Below, piece after piece: positions 37,530 to 46,909 of a DNA stretch of 64,000 bases. Source of the stretch: JACRCT01 sp049841135 (GTDB taxonomy: Bacteria > Myxococcota > Myxococcia > Myxococcales > UBA5297); contig JASGHK010000002.1 in NCBI GenBank assembly GCA_049841135.1, forward strand, positions 744,001-808,000. The letters run 5' to 3'. Below the pieces are notes generated by a model that was not told where the DNA came from, ran no database searches, and worked only from the letters and a program-made list of their open reading frames with translations. Each line of letters starts with the position of its first letter. Within the stretch, counting starts at the first letter, position 1. Position numbers and translations under genes: made by a program.

Positions 37530-39020
37530 TCACTGGCACCCGGCCGCCAGCACAGCCTCGACCGCCGCTCGGCGCTCGGCGAGGTAGGGAATGAGCGCGT
37601 CCGAGCTCGTGGTCAGCGAGACGTCGAAGACCTCCGGCTTGCACGAGAGGCAGGCGATGTTCGGGTAGACCTCGGTGGCCTCCGGCCCGGAGACGTAGGG
37701 GGCGATGAGCGAGTGATAGCCGCTGATCGTCGCGGTCAGCGTGTCGACCACCAGCGCCTTGTCGAGCACGACCTGGAGGTCCTTGCAGTACTCGGCGCGA
37801 TAGACGGCGTCCGCGAGCACGTACTGGACGAGCGGCCACTCGGCCCCGATCTGGTCGAGCGTCACCGAGCCCGCGTTCGCGCAGCTCTCGTGGCGAGCGA
37901 GCGACTCGTTCAGGTCCCAGGGGACGTACACCAGGCGGCCGCCCTGCGTCGGATCGCCATAGAGGAAGTAGTTGTGCGGCTTGCAGCCATAGCTGTCCCA
38001 GTTGCCCATCGCCTGGTTGGTGGCCAGCGCGAGCAGGAACGCCGGCACGTCGAAGCGCGCCTCGAGGTTGGCGCGCCAGGCGGCGGGGTCGCTCGTGCGC
38101 CGCGGATCGTGCAGCGCGCCGACGGCGGCGAGGACGTCCGCGAAGTCGTCGAGGCCCTCGTTGGTCGACTGCTCGAAGTACTTCGCCAGGTACTTCGTCA
38201 GGCTCGAACCCTCGGCGGCGGCGGCGGCCTGCATCGCCTCCGGGCTGAGCCACCGCGCGGCGTCGCCCCACGGCTTGTAGAGGTTGCCGCTCGCATCGCC
38301 GAACTCCGCGGCGAGCATCGAGTCGGCGGCGTCCTCGATGACCGTGTACTCGCCCAGGTAGGTCCGCCCCTCGCCCCAGTCCAGGTAGATCGCCGCGAAG
38401 CCGGTGCAGCTCGCGTGGACGCCGCTGGCCCGGAAGATCTCCGCGCCCAGCGTGTCGCGCAGGTGCGAGGGGTCGTTGTAGGCGCTGGAGAGCGCCAGCC
38501 GCCTGAAGCCGAAGAAGCGCTGGTCCTTCACGGCCGGGTCGTCGCCGGCGAGGCGGTCGAAGTCGAGCAGGAACGAGAGCTTGAGCAGGCCGTTGAGGAA
38601 GGCGCCGCGCAGCGAGGCGTGTCCCTTGTAGCGCTTGGCCACCTTCGTCCACGTCTCGCCGTCGTACTTCACCGTCACCGGATACCAGTCCGGCGTCGCC
38701 AGCTGGTCGAGGTCGCCGCCGGTGAAGCCGCTGATCAGCCCGTCGAGGTCCTGGATCGACGCCTCGTAGTCCTCCTTGGACATGACGAGGTCGATGGTGT
38801 GCACCCGCGTCCGGTCGCAGATCCGCGCCCGCTCCGGCGCGGCCTCGCTGCAGTGCGTCTCGACCGTCCACCCCTCGGGCCGGACGACGTCCAGGCCGTC
38901 GCCCTTGCACACCGGGTGGCCACGGCTGCACGACGACGACGCGAGCGCCAGCCACGCGAGCCCGAGGCAGGAGACGACCGCTCTCGACGTGCGCGCGCTG
39001 TCTGCCTCGGGTCCGGTCAT
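37530..39020 (-). CDS. CotH-family lipoprotein
   Basis: The 496-residue protein has a lipoprotein signal (LALASSSCSRG). CotH-like kinase features follow: RYKGHASLRG near residue 130, FRRLALSSAYNDPSHLRDTL near 175, YLGEYTVIED near 222, GNLYKPWG near 246, and VPWDLNESLA near 350 with the acidic catalytic candidates. CotH proteins phosphorylate secreted or surface proteins in Bacillus spores; bacterial surface versions often neighbour VTC and DUF4956 genes, as here. It is the last gene of the ten-gene minus-strand run, 38 bases after the SUMF1-like gene. Confidence 0.85.
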   Translation of the reverse strand: MTGPEADSARTSRAVVSCLGLAWLALASSSCSRGHPVCKGDGLDVVRPEGWTVETHCSEAAPERARICDRTRVHTIDLVMSKEDYEASIQDLDGLISGFTGGDLDQLATPDWYPVTVKYDGETWTKVAKRYKGHASLRGAFLNGLLKLSFLLDFDRLAGDDPAVKDQRFFGFRRLALSSAYNDPSHLRDTLGAEIFRASGVHASCTGFAAIYLDWGEGRTYLGEYTVIEDAADSMLAAEFGDASGNLYKPWGDAARWLSPEAMQAAAAAEGSSLTKYLAKYFEQSTNEGLDDFADVLAAVGALHDPRRTSDPAAWRANLEARFDVPAFLLALATNQAMGNWDSYGCKPHNYFLYGDPTQGGRLVYVPWDLNESLARHESCANAGSVTLDQIGAEWPLVQYVLADAVYRAEYCKDLQVVLDKALVVDTLTATISGYHSLIAPYVSGPEATEVYPNIACLSCKPEVFDVSLTTSSDALIPYLAERRAAVEAVLAAGCQ

Positions 39021-39058
39021 GGTGGTCGCTCCCGCTCCCTTGCTCGCTCGCAGCGGCG

Positions 39059-39889
39059 CTACTGGCAGTCCGGGTACGCGGTGGCCGTCCCGCCGCGGGC
39101 GGCGTACTCCCACTCCGCCTCGGTGGGCAGCCGCGCGCCGACCGCCGCGCAGAAGGCCTTGGCGTTGTCCCAGCTGATGTAGCTCGCGGCGCACTCCGAG
39201 CAGGCGGTAACGCAGCCCTTGCACGGGTCGAGGCCGGTCTGGTCGTAGTACTGCTTCTCGGTCACCTCGTACTTCATGATGGCGAAGGACGGGACGGTCA
39301 CCGAGTGCGCCTGCTTCTCGTTGTCGCTGCAGGCCGTGTCGCCGCTCGAGCAGCCCATGCTGAAGGTGCCGCCGGTGACGTCGACCCACTCCAGGTTGGC
39401 GACGCCGGCGTCGGGCGCCGTCGCCGCGTCGCGCACGCAGCGGATGCCGGGGACGCTGGCGCCGTAGAAGTCGACCGTCACGCCCTCGCGCGCGGAGAGT
39501 CGCAGCGACTTGCCGGCGTTGCCGAAGCCGCCGCCGCGGATGACGCGGTACTCGCAGGTGGCCTCGTCCCAGCTCTTGCCGTCGGACGGCGCCGACGAGG
39601 TGAAGCTCTCGTGGTAGCAGTCGCTGACCCACTCGGCGACGTTGCCCAGCACGTCGTACAGGCCGAGCGGGTTGGGCTCCTTCTGCCCGGTCTTCTGCAC
39701 CGAGCCCTGCGCGTTGGCGGTGTACCAGGCGAGCTCGCCCAGGCACGCCGGGACGGCCGTGCCCGCGTCCGCTCCCGCCGCCACCGCCGCGTCCGACGTC
39801 GTCGAGCCTCCCCCTCCGCAGCCCGGACCCAGCACCGCCGCCGCCGCCACCATCGACGCCATCCCCGCTCCCATCAGTGCGCGCTTCAC
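39059..39889 (-). CDS. circularly permuted SUMF1 / formylglycine-generating-enzyme-like lipoprotein
   Basis: The 276-residue protein is a lipoprotein (AAVLGPGC) of the sulfatase-modifying-factor fold, but its halves are swapped. The usual C-terminal half comes first (LGLYDVLGNVAEWVSDCYH near 75, RVIRGGGFGN near 115, GIRCVRD near 148). The usual N-terminal half comes second (GGTFSMGCSSGD near 170, PSFAIMKYEVTEKQYYDQTG near 195, RLPTEAEWEYAARGG near 255), ending at YPDCQ. The oxidase cysteines of true formylglycine enzymes are absent, so it is probably a binding or structural protein. It sits between a DUF1554-like gene and CotH. Confidence 0.82.
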   Translation of the reverse strand: MKRALMGAGMASMVAAAAVLGPGCGGGGSTTSDAAVAAGADAGTAVPACLGELAWYTANAQGSVQKTGQKEPNPLGLYDVLGNVAEWVSDCYHESFTSSAPSDGKSWDEATCEYRVIRGGGFGNAGKSLRLSAREGVTVDFYGASVPGIRCVRDAATAPDAGVANLEWVDVTGGTFSMGCSSGDTACSDNEKQAHSVTVPSFAIMKYEVTEKQYYDQTGLDPCKGCVTACSECAASYISWDNAKAFCAAVGARLPTEAEWEYAARGGTATAYPDCQ

Positions 39890-39938
39890 GTCTCTCCTCC
39901 TTGGTTGGTCGTGGGTCCCCCGATGAGCACGGCGCCGC

Positions 39939-40784
39939 TCACGGCGCCGCGAAGCAGTACCAGGCGCCGTAGCCGCCGTGGCCGCCGACGCCGCTCTGGA
40001 AGTTGTCCGCCAGGTTGATGTTGGCCTCGCACCCGCCGGCCCGGTGCGAGTAGAGCCAGCCCTTGCCGCTCTGCGCCGGCCAGGTGTGCCCGATGGCCGG
40101 CCAGCACTCGCCGCGGGCGCCGTCGCAGCTCTTGGCGTTCACCCTGCTCGTCCAGTCGCTGCAGGTGTAGGTCGGGTCGGTGCTGTAGAGCGTGCCGTCC
40201 GCCTTGGAGCCGGTCAGCGTGTCGTGCGAGTCGCCGTAGTTGTGGTTGCAGTTGCCGAACTCGGTGGTCAGGCAGTCGGTGAACACCCACTGCGTGTAGC
40301 CGCTCTCCCAGACCACGGACTGCGAGTCACCGGCAGGCCGGGTCTGCAGCAGCCCCGCCTTGTTCGAGGCCAGCAGGTGGCCGTTCACGTCGTGCCAGGG
40401 CCCGTCGCCGATCCGGTCGATGGCGTTGAGCGCCTTGCCGCTGCCGTCGTCGGTCACCGAGAGGAAGGCGACCCAGGTCTTGCCGCAGCTGCCCTGGGCG
40501 AACTCCGCCGCACGCTGGCACTTGGCGTCCGCGCCCGACAGCCCGCCCAGGTCACCGCCCAGCCCCGCTTCGCTCCCTGCCTCGCGGACGATGGCCTCCT
40601 TGCTCATCACGAAGAAGCTCCAGTCGGCCGGAGCGGTGCAGGCCTCACCTGCCTTGGAGCCGGCGTCGATCCCGCCGCCGCTGCTGGTCGAGCCGGGCGC
40701 GGCGCAGGCCGAGGCCATCACCACCACCGCGATCAGCGCCGCCGTCCCGCCCACCGACCTGCCCATGCCCTCGCCCGCGCTCAT
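39939..40784 (-). CDS. DUF1554-like (C-type-lectin/endostatin-like) lipoprotein, copy 3
   Basis: The 281-residue lipoprotein (MASAC lipobox) has a short linker and one domain of about 220 residues. Its motifs are FFVMSKEAIVRE, GGLSGADAKCQRAAE, WVAFLSVTDDGSGKALNAID, GPWHDVNGHLLASNKAGLL, GNCNHNYGDSHDTLTGSKAD and the C-terminal GGHGGYGAWYCFA. This resembles the DUF1554 family found in Leptospira endostatin-like surface proteins. GAGGAGG precedes the ATG. It is one of three adjacent paralogues that probably form a surface layer or ligand-binding set. Confidence 0.75.
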   Translation of the reverse strand: MSAGEGMGRSVGGTAALIAVVVMASACAAPGSTSSGGGIDAGSKAGEACTAPADWSFFVMSKEAIVREAGSEAGLGGDLGGLSGADAKCQRAAEFAQGSCGKTWVAFLSVTDDGSGKALNAIDRIGDGPWHDVNGHLLASNKAGLLQTRPAGDSQSVVWESGYTQWVFTDCLTTEFGNCNHNYGDSHDTLTGSKADGTLYSTDPTYTCSDWTSRVNAKSCDGARGECWPAIGHTWPAQSGKGWLYSHRAGGCEANINLADNFQSGVGGHGGYGAWYCFAAP

Positions 40785-40841
40785 GTGCTCCTCCTCGCCC
40801 CACCTCTCCCGGCCCGTCTCCATGCTCGTGTCCTCCAGCCC

Positions 40842-41936
40842 TCACGGCACCGCGAAGCAGTACCAGGCGCCGTAGCCCCCATGGCCGCCGATGCCGTTCT
40901 CGAAGCCGTCGGTGAGCAGGACGTTGGCCTGGCAGCCGCCGGCCCGGTGCGAGTAGAGCCACCCCTGCCCGCTCTGCGCCGGCCAGGTGTGGCCGATGGC
41001 CGGCCAGCACTCGTTGCGGGTGCCGTCGCAGCTCTTGAGGTTGGTCGTGCTCGTCCAGTCGCTGCAGGTGTAGGTGAGGTCGGTGCTGTAGAGGGTGCCG
41101 TCGGCCTTGGACCCGGTGATGGTGTCGTGCGAGTCGCCGTAGCTGTGGTTGCAGTTGCCCAGCTCGGTGGTCAGGCAGTTGGTGAAGACCCAGTTCTGGT
41201 AGCCGCTCTGGTACACCACGGTCTGCGAGTCGCCGGCGGGCCGGGTCTGCAGGAGCCCCGCCTTGTTCGAAGCCAGCAGGTAGCCGTGCACGTCGTGCCA
41301 GGGGCCGCTGCCGATCCGGTCGATGGCGTTGAGCGCCTTGCCGGTCCCGTCGTTGGTCACCGAGAGGAAGGCCACCCAGGTCTTGCCGCAGTGGCCGTGG
41401 GCGTACTCCGCCGCGCTCTGGCACTTGGCGTCGGCGCCGGACAGGCCGCCGAGGTTGCCTCCGAACCCTTCGCTGCTGCCCGACATCCGCTGGATGGCGT
41501 CGTAGCTCATGACGAAGAAGCTCCACTCGGCGGGGGCGGTGCAGTCGCCGGCGTCGGCGGCGGCGCTGCCCGCGTCCCATCCCGGGAGGCCGGCATCGAG
41601 AGTGGCCGCGGCTCCGGCGTCGAGGCCCGGCGACATCGTCGTGCTCGCATCGAGGCCGGGCTCGACCGTCGCGGCATCGACGGCGGCCACGACCCCGGCG
41701 TCGAGGCCGGGCCCGGTCGAGGCGTCCACCGCCGGCAGCGCGCCATCGGCTGGCGAAGCGGCGCTCGCATCGGCCACCGCGACGGTCCCAGAGTCGGCGG
41801 CCGCGACCGCCGCGGCATCGTCCTGGGCCGAGCCGGCGTCCACTCCCGGTGCAGCGGGAGCGTCGACGCCGCAACCGGCGGCGGCGAGCAAGGCGATGAG
41901 GGCCCAGATCGGCGTATAGGTGCGTGCGTCGGCCAT
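40842..41936 (-). CDS. DUF1554-like lipoprotein, copy 2, with long Ala/Asp linker
   Basis: The 364-residue lipoprotein (LLAAAGC lipobox) carries about 115 residues of Ala/Asp/Gly/Val-rich linker with repeated GLDAG-type words. The same C-terminal domain as its neighbours follows: GGLSGADAKCQSAAE, WVAFLSVTNDGTGKALNAID, GNCNHSYGDSHDTITG, GGHGGYGAWYCFA. The linker probably spans the periplasm or lifts the domain off the surface. It is very similar to copy 3 over the folded domain, pointing to recent tandem duplication. Confidence 0.75.
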   Translation of the reverse strand: MADARTYTPIWALIALLAAAGCGVDAPAAPGVDAGSAQDDAAAVAAADSGTVAVADASAASPADGALPAVDASTGPGLDAGVVAAVDAATVEPGLDASTTMSPGLDAGAAATLDAGLPGWDAGSAAADAGDCTAPAEWSFFVMSYDAIQRMSGSSEGFGGNLGGLSGADAKCQSAAEYAHGHCGKTWVAFLSVTNDGTGKALNAIDRIGSGPWHDVHGYLLASNKAGLLQTRPAGDSQTVVYQSGYQNWVFTNCLTTELGNCNHSYGDSHDTITGSKADGTLYSTDLTYTCSDWTSTTNLKSCDGTRNECWPAIGHTWPAQSGQGWLYSHRAGGCQANVLLTDGFENGIGGHGGYGAWYCFAVP

Positions 41937-42020
41937 GGTTCTCCCGTGAGGTGCTTTGGGTGGCGGGTGGTGGTGAGGAGGAGGCGGAGGCGGCGCGCGC
42001 ATCGGTGCGCCGCCCTTGGG

Positions 42021-42962
42021 TCAGTCGATCGCGAAGCAATACCAGGCGCCGTAGCCGCCATCGCCGCCGACCCCGGCCTCCATGGTGTCGGCGATGTTGA
42101 TGTTCTTGCCGCAGCCGTTGCAGTTGCCGCTGCTGCCGGAGCCGGGCGGACCGCTGGTGCAGTTGGTGTGGGCCTGGATCCAGTGGGCCTCGCCGGGGTC
42201 GGTCCCGTTGAGCTTGCGCGGCCAGCTGTGGCCGATGGGCAGCGAGACGTTGACGTCGGAGCTCGTCCAGTCGTTGCAGGTGTACTTCTTGTCGGAGCTG
42301 TAGAGCTGCCCGCTGCGGTTGGAGCCGGTGAGGGTGTCGTGCGTGTCGCCGTAGCTGTGGTTGCAGTTGCCCAGCTCGGTCGTCAGGCACTGGTTGAACG
42401 GCCACTGCTGGTAGCCGCTGGTCCAGACGACGGTGGTATCCCCGGTCGGACGAACCTGCAGGAGGCCGGCCTTGTCGCTCGCCAGCAGGTGCCCGTTGAC
42501 GTCGTACCAGGGGCCGTCGCCGATGCGGTCGATGGCGTGGACGGCCCTCCCGGTGCCGTCATCGGTCACGGAGAGGAACGCACGCCACGTCTTGCACGAG
42601 CCGACCTTCTCGGCCGTGACCTGGCACTTCTGGTCGGCGCCGGCGAGGCCGCCGAGGTCTCCGCCGAAGCCCTCCTCGCTCCCGGAGAGCTCCTTGATGG
42701 CCTGCAGGCTCATGACGAAGAAGCTGAAGTTGGCCGGGGCGGTGCAGCCCGTGCCGCCGGCATCGGAGCCCGCGACCGCGCTGTCGGCGTCCGGGACGAC
42801 CACCGCGCCGGCGTCGAGGCCTGGGCTCGCCGCGGCGGCGTCGGTCGCGGGGGCGGCCGCCGCGTCCGGGTTGTCGGCCACCGTGACCGGCTCCGAGCAT
42901 CCGAGGGACAGCAGCAGCACGGCACAGCACAGCACCAGGAGGATGCGCTTCAGCGTCGTCAT
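42021..42962 (-). CDS. DUF1554-like lipoprotein, copy 1
   Basis: The 313-residue lipoprotein (LLLSLGC lipobox) is the most divergent of the three paralogues. It keeps FFVMSLQAIKEL, GGLAGADQKCQ, FLSVTDDGTGRAVHAIDRIG, GNCNHSYGDTHDTLTGSN and GGYGAWYCFAID, but has an inserted Cys-rich loop (TNCTSGP, GNCNGCGKN). AAGGGGAG precedes the ATG. It lies 81 bases after the TolC-like gene and continues the same minus-strand run. Confidence 0.75.
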   Translation of the reverse strand: MTTLKRILLVLCCAVLLLSLGCSEPVTVADNPDAAAAPATDAAAASPGLDAGAVVVPDADSAVAGSDAGGTGCTAPANFSFFVMSLQAIKELSGSEEGFGGDLGGLAGADQKCQVTAEKVGSCKTWRAFLSVTDDGTGRAVHAIDRIGDGPWYDVNGHLLASDKAGLLQVRPTGDTTVVWTSGYQQWPFNQCLTTELGNCNHSYGDTHDTLTGSNRSGQLYSSDKKYTCNDWTSSDVNVSLPIGHSWPRKLNGTDPGEAHWIQAHTNCTSGPPGSGSSGNCNGCGKNINIADTMEAGVGGDGGYGAWYCFAID

Positions 42963-43043
42963 CGGGCTCCCCTTGCGGTCCAGCTCCCCTGCAAGGTGAG
43001 ACACCCGGTGCGAGCCGCCGATTGCGCGGCCCGCGACGATTCG

Positions 43044-44313
43044 TCACCGCGGTCCCGCCGCCGCCGGGCCCACCAGGCGCTCCAGCTCCACCTGCGCCAC
43101 CCGGCACTCCATCCGCGCCTTGAGGTGGTTGCGCCGCGCCTTGAGCACCCGCGCCTCCACCCGCGTCAGCATCGACAGCTCGAGCTCGCGGGCCTCGCTC
43201 GCCCGGGTCAGCGTCTCCACGCTCGAAGCCATCGTCGGCTCGGCCGCGCGGTAGCAGGCCACCAGGCCCGCCTGCTCCACCACCCGCTGCCGGGCCGTCC
43301 GCACGCGACGATCCAGATCCGTCAGCTCCGCCTTCTCCTGCTCGGCGACGCGCGCCGCCCGGGCGTCGAGCGCCCTGCGTTCGGCGGTGCCCCACTCCAA
43401 GAGCGGCAGGGTCAGCGCGAAGGAGAGCTCGGCGTAGTCCACCTTGTTGTCTCCGCGCGCCACGTAGGAGAGCTGAACGAAGTCGAGCCACGGGATGAGC
43501 CCCAGGGTGCTCCTGGACCGCGCCGCGTCGATCTCCTCGCGGCGCGCCAGGGTCCGGTGCGCCTCGGGGCTGCTCTTGCGCGCGCGCTCGACCAGGCTCG
43601 CCAGCGGCTCGGGCTCGGCGCACTCCGGCGCTCCCTGCGTCGACAGCTCGAGCGCGACGCCCGGCTCCACGCCGACCAGCCCCGCCAGCTCGTCGTGCGC
43701 GGTGCGCCGCTTCGACTTGAGCTCCTCGAGGTCGGTCGCGGCGTCCAAGACCTCCAGCCCCATCAGGTCGAGGTCCAGCCGCGTCGCCGCGTGCTCCTCG
43801 CGGCGGCGCTCGACCTGCGCGCGCAGCGCCTCGCGCCGCGCGGCCGCCTCGGCCACCAGGGCGATTCTGCGCGTCCAGGCCGACCACCGTGGCGTGCAGG
43901 GTGCGGACGCGGGCCGCGAAGTCGCGCCGGCCCTGGTCGAGCTCGGCCTGGCGGCGGGCGGCATCCACTCCGGCCGCGGCGCGCTTCTCCGCCCACTCCC
44001 CCAGCTTCGGCGGCGACCAGCGCAGCCCGAGCTTGGTGCCCTGGAACGGGTAGTTCGGATAGGAGTCGCCGTCGATGGCCGGGTTGAGCAGCCGGTCGGA
44101 GCGCAGGTTCTGGACCCGCAGCGTCGGGTTCTCGAGCTTCGCCGCGGCGTCCACCTCCGCGCACTCCTCCTCGACCCAACGCTCCAGGGCCCTCAGGCTC
44201 GGGCTCGACTGCGCCGCCTGCGCCACCGCCGCGTCCTCGGTCAGCGCCGACGACGAGGACGGCGGTGGCGGCGGGGCGGCCAGCAGGCAGAGCGCGAGGA
44301 GCGGGCCGATCAC
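43044..44313 (-). CDS. TolC-family outer-membrane efflux protein (frame broken)
   Basis: The product is about 422 residues with a signal peptide and long coiled-coil helices typical of TolC (LTEDAAVAQAAQSSPSLRAL early, paired helices around ERRREEHAATRLDLDLMG and RVRTARQRVVEQAG). It should form the outer-membrane tunnel for the upstream HlyD-like adaptor. Its GTG start overlaps the adaptor stop (GTGA). GATTC at 43863-43867 breaks the frame; removing one base gives DAQIALVAEAAARRE. No inner-membrane pump gene is adjacent. Confidence 0.8.
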
Positions 44314-45479
44314 GGCGCGCCTCCACCGGCCGACGCCTCGGTGTGCCGGAAGGTCGCGTCGAAGGCCTCGCCGGGCAGCGGCGCCGGCTGGTCGAGCCGT
44401 ACGAAGACCTCGCGGCCGTACTCGCGCTGGTTGGGGATTCGCCGGAAGCGCGGCGGCAGCTCGGTCATCACCGGGCCCAGCGCCACCACCAGGCCGCCTC
44501 GCCGCGGGCCGGTCCGGTCGCGCGCGAGCAGCTCGGCGCGGTCGCCGATGGCCACGCGCTTGGCCCAGCGCTGGTCGACGTAGGCGATGGCGGTGGTGGG
44601 CCGGTCGTCGACGACGGTGACGATCGCCCCCTCGCGCGGCACGGTCTCGCCGGGACGCCGCAGGATCTCGCTGACCCGGCCGTCGAACGGCGACTTGAGC
44701 TCCATCTTCCCGCGCGAGACCTCCAGCGCCTCGAGCTTCTTCCGCTGCACCTCGACCGCGGCGCGCTCCGGGGCCAGCAGGTCGCTCAGCCGGGAGTCGG
44801 CCGCCGCGACCGGCGCGGCCGGGACCTTGGCCGAGGCCTGGACGAGCGGAGGCCGCCAATCCGCGAGCCGGCGGGCCGAAGCCGCCGCCGTGGCCTGCGC
44901 CAGCTGGAGCTTCCCCGCGCCCTTCTCCACCTTCTTGGCCAGCGCCGCCTTCTTGAGCTTGAGCTCGTTGAGGCGCTCGGCGCTCGCCAGGTCGCCCGAG
45001 ACCAGCTTCTCCTCGCGGGCGAGCTGCTCGTCCAGCTGGGCGAGCTCGCCGCGGTCGCGCTCGTCCTCGGTCGAAAGGCGCGCCAGCTCCTGCGCGGCGC
45101 GCTCGGCGTCGGTGGCGAGCTTGCTCGAGGTCTTGCTGCGGTCGTCGCGCAGCGCGACCTCCTTGGCCGAAAGCGACAGCTCGGCGCGCTGCAGCTCGGC
45201 GCGCGCCACCGCCACCTCGGCGTCCAGCGCGCTCGCGTCCATGCGCGCCAGCACCTGCCCGGCTTTCACCGCCTCGCCGGGCACGACCAGCACCGCCTCG
45301 ACCTGCGCCGCGCGCGGGCAGGAGAGCGCGACCTTCTTGATCTCCACGATGGCCGGCGCGATGCCCAGCCCGCTGGTGGTCAGGAACAGCGGCACCGCCG
45401 CCACCAGCGCGGCGCCCCAGAGGATCCACGGGGCCGCCCGCCGCAGCCCGGGCCTGGAGATGCGCGGCTCAGAGCTCAT
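44310..45479 (-). CDS. HlyD-family periplasmic adaptor (membrane fusion protein)
   Basis: The 389-residue protein has one N-terminal transmembrane helix (ILWGAALVAAVPLFLTTSG), a lipoyl half (QVEAVLVVPGEAVKAGQVLARMD), a long alpha-helical hairpin, the second lipoyl half (MELKSPFDGRVSEILRRPGETV near 265) and a beta-barrel end. It should link an inner-membrane component to the TolC-like protein encoded just downstream. It overlaps the preceding DUF4956 gene by 11 bases. No ABC or RND pump is present, so the partner may lie elsewhere or be DUF4956. Confidence 0.88.
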   Translation of the reverse strand: MSSEPRISRPGLRRAAPWILWGAALVAAVPLFLTTSGLGIAPAIVEIKKVALSCPRAAQVEAVLVVPGEAVKAGQVLARMDASALDAEVAVARAELQRAELSLSAKEVALRDDRSKTSSKLATDAERAAQELARLSTEDERDRGELAQLDEQLAREEKLVSGDLASAERLNELKLKKAALAKKVEKGAGKLQLAQATAAASARRLADWRPPLVQASAKVPAAPVAAADSRLSDLLAPERAAVEVQRKKLEALEVSRGKMELKSPFDGRVSEILRRPGETVPREGAIVTVVDDRPTTAIAYVDQRWAKRVAIGDRAELLARDRTGPRRGGLVVALGPVMTELPPRFRRIPNQREYGREVFVRLDQPAPLPGEAFDATFRHTEASAGGGAP

Positions 45480-46143
45480 GGGTCGCCTCCTGCATCGCCA
45501 CCGACACGCCCGAGGCGCCGGGCAGCGCCGCCAGCGCGCCGACCAGCGCCCCTTCCTGGCCCACGGCCTTGAAGGAGACCTGGTACACGCGCTCCTGCGC
45601 CCGCCCCTGCGCGACCTCGCGCACCGAGACCGCCGCGAAGTCCTTGCAGTGCGCGGTCAGCGCCGCCACCAGCGCGCTCTCGTCGCCGCCCACCGGCAGC
45701 TGCAGCCGCACCACCCCGTCGTGGTGGTGGCGGGAGCCGAAGCCCGACAACTGCAGCGTCGCGACCACCAGCAGGAACCCGGCGGCGCCGATGGTGCCGG
45801 TCGCGAAGTTGCCCGAGCCGGTCGCGACCCCCACGCCGAAGGAGGCGAAGATGTACAGCATGTCCAGCGGGTCGTAGAGGTTGGTGCGGAAGCGGATGAG
45901 CGCCAGCGTGCCGACGATGCCCAGGCCGCGCGCGAGGTTGTTGCCGATGGCCAGCATCAGCACCGCGCTCACCAGCCCCGCCGCCACCAGGGAGATCACC
46001 AGCGAGCGCGAGTAGTTCGCGCCCCGGTGCGTCAGGACGTAGACGCCGGCGATGGCCTGGCAAAGCACGTACGCCGCCAGGATGGACAGCACGGCCTGCT
46101 GCCAGACCGCGAAGTCGGCCACCACGAAGCCACCTTCGGTCAT
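45469..46143 (-). CDS. DUF4956 membrane protein
   Basis: The 224-residue protein has four or five transmembrane helices in the first 130 residues (VLSILAAYVLCQAIAGVYVL, SLVAAGLVSAVLMLAIG, GTIGAAGFLLVVATLQLSGF) with the conserved loop GTLALIRFRTNLYDPLDMLY. A small C-terminal soluble alpha/beta domain follows. DUF4956 genes typically lie beside VTC-domain and CotH genes, as they do here. The function is not established. A role in phosphate or polyphosphate-linked surface chemistry is inference from neighbours only. Confidence 0.85.
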   Translation of the reverse strand: MTEGGFVVADFAVWQQAVLSILAAYVLCQAIAGVYVLTHRGANYSRSLVISLVAAGLVSAVLMLAIGNNLARGLGIVGTLALIRFRTNLYDPLDMLYIFASFGVGVATGSGNFATGTIGAAGFLLVVATLQLSGFGSRHHHDGVVRLQLPVGGDESALVAALTAHCKDFAAVSVREVAQGRAQERVYQVSFKAVGQEGALVGALAALPGASGVSVAMQEATHEL

Positions 46144-46158
46144 TGCCTCACCTCGCTC

Positions 46159-46909
46159 TCACGCACAACGCGACACCGACAACGGGCCCCAGATGCTCTC
46201 GACGCCGTTGCAGTACTTGGAGACGCCCATCCGCCTCAGGCCCAGGGACTCGACCAGGTGGGTCATCCAGCGCGGGGCGTCGACGGTGCACTTCGAGCTC
46301 CAGCACCACGCCGGCACGGACGCGCTTGAGCGCCAGGCCGTGGTCGATGGACCGCCAGCTGCTGGGGTCGGCCTCGAAGTCGAAGGTCTCGTGCGGCTGG
46401 CAGACGACGCGGCGGTCGAAGGTCACGCGGGCGTAGTCGTCGACGAGGCTGACGTAGGCCTCGCGCTCGTAGCGGACGAGCACCGTGGGCCGCAGCAGGT
46501 AGCGGTCCGTCCGGGCGCGGAAGTCGACCTCCGCGGCGCCGGCGTCCTGGGCGTAGGCGCCCTCGAGCCGGTCGGCCCACCCCTCGACCGGGACCTTCGC
46601 GCGCAGCTTGCGGATCATCCCGCGGTCCTTGTTCTTCACCTCGAAGAAGACGCGGTCGCTCTTGGTGCCGTAGCGCCGCACCCGCAGCTTGAACCGCGAG
46701 GCCCTCCGCTCGCGGGAGACGCGGTACAGGTCGCGGCGCGGGGTGTCCAGGTACAGGCTCTCGATGACGTACTGGTGGTCCGGCGCGGTCTGGCAGTGGT
46801 GGTCCAGGTCGCAGAAGGGCCGGATGGCCGCGCGGACGGAGTCCACCTGGTGCTCGGGGATGATGAACTTGAGCTCGTGCCGGTCCGGGATGAGGAGGGG
46901 GTCGCTCAC
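46159..46909 (-). CDS. VTC-domain (polyphosphate-polymerase-like) protein (frame broken)
   Basis: The protein of about 249 residues has the triphosphate-tunnel fold of VTC4: HELKFIIP near residue 10, VIESLYLDTPRRDLY near 50, RFKLRVRRYG near 70, FFEVKNKDRG near 88, LRPTVLVRYEREAY near 140. VTC enzymes make polyphosphate from ATP. Near 46291-46300 (TTCGAGCTC) one surplus base shifts the frame; corrected, the ending reads DAPRWMTHLVES, then GVSKYCNGVESIWG. It begins at a GTG overlapping the lamin-tail gene stop (GTGA). Confidence 0.85.
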
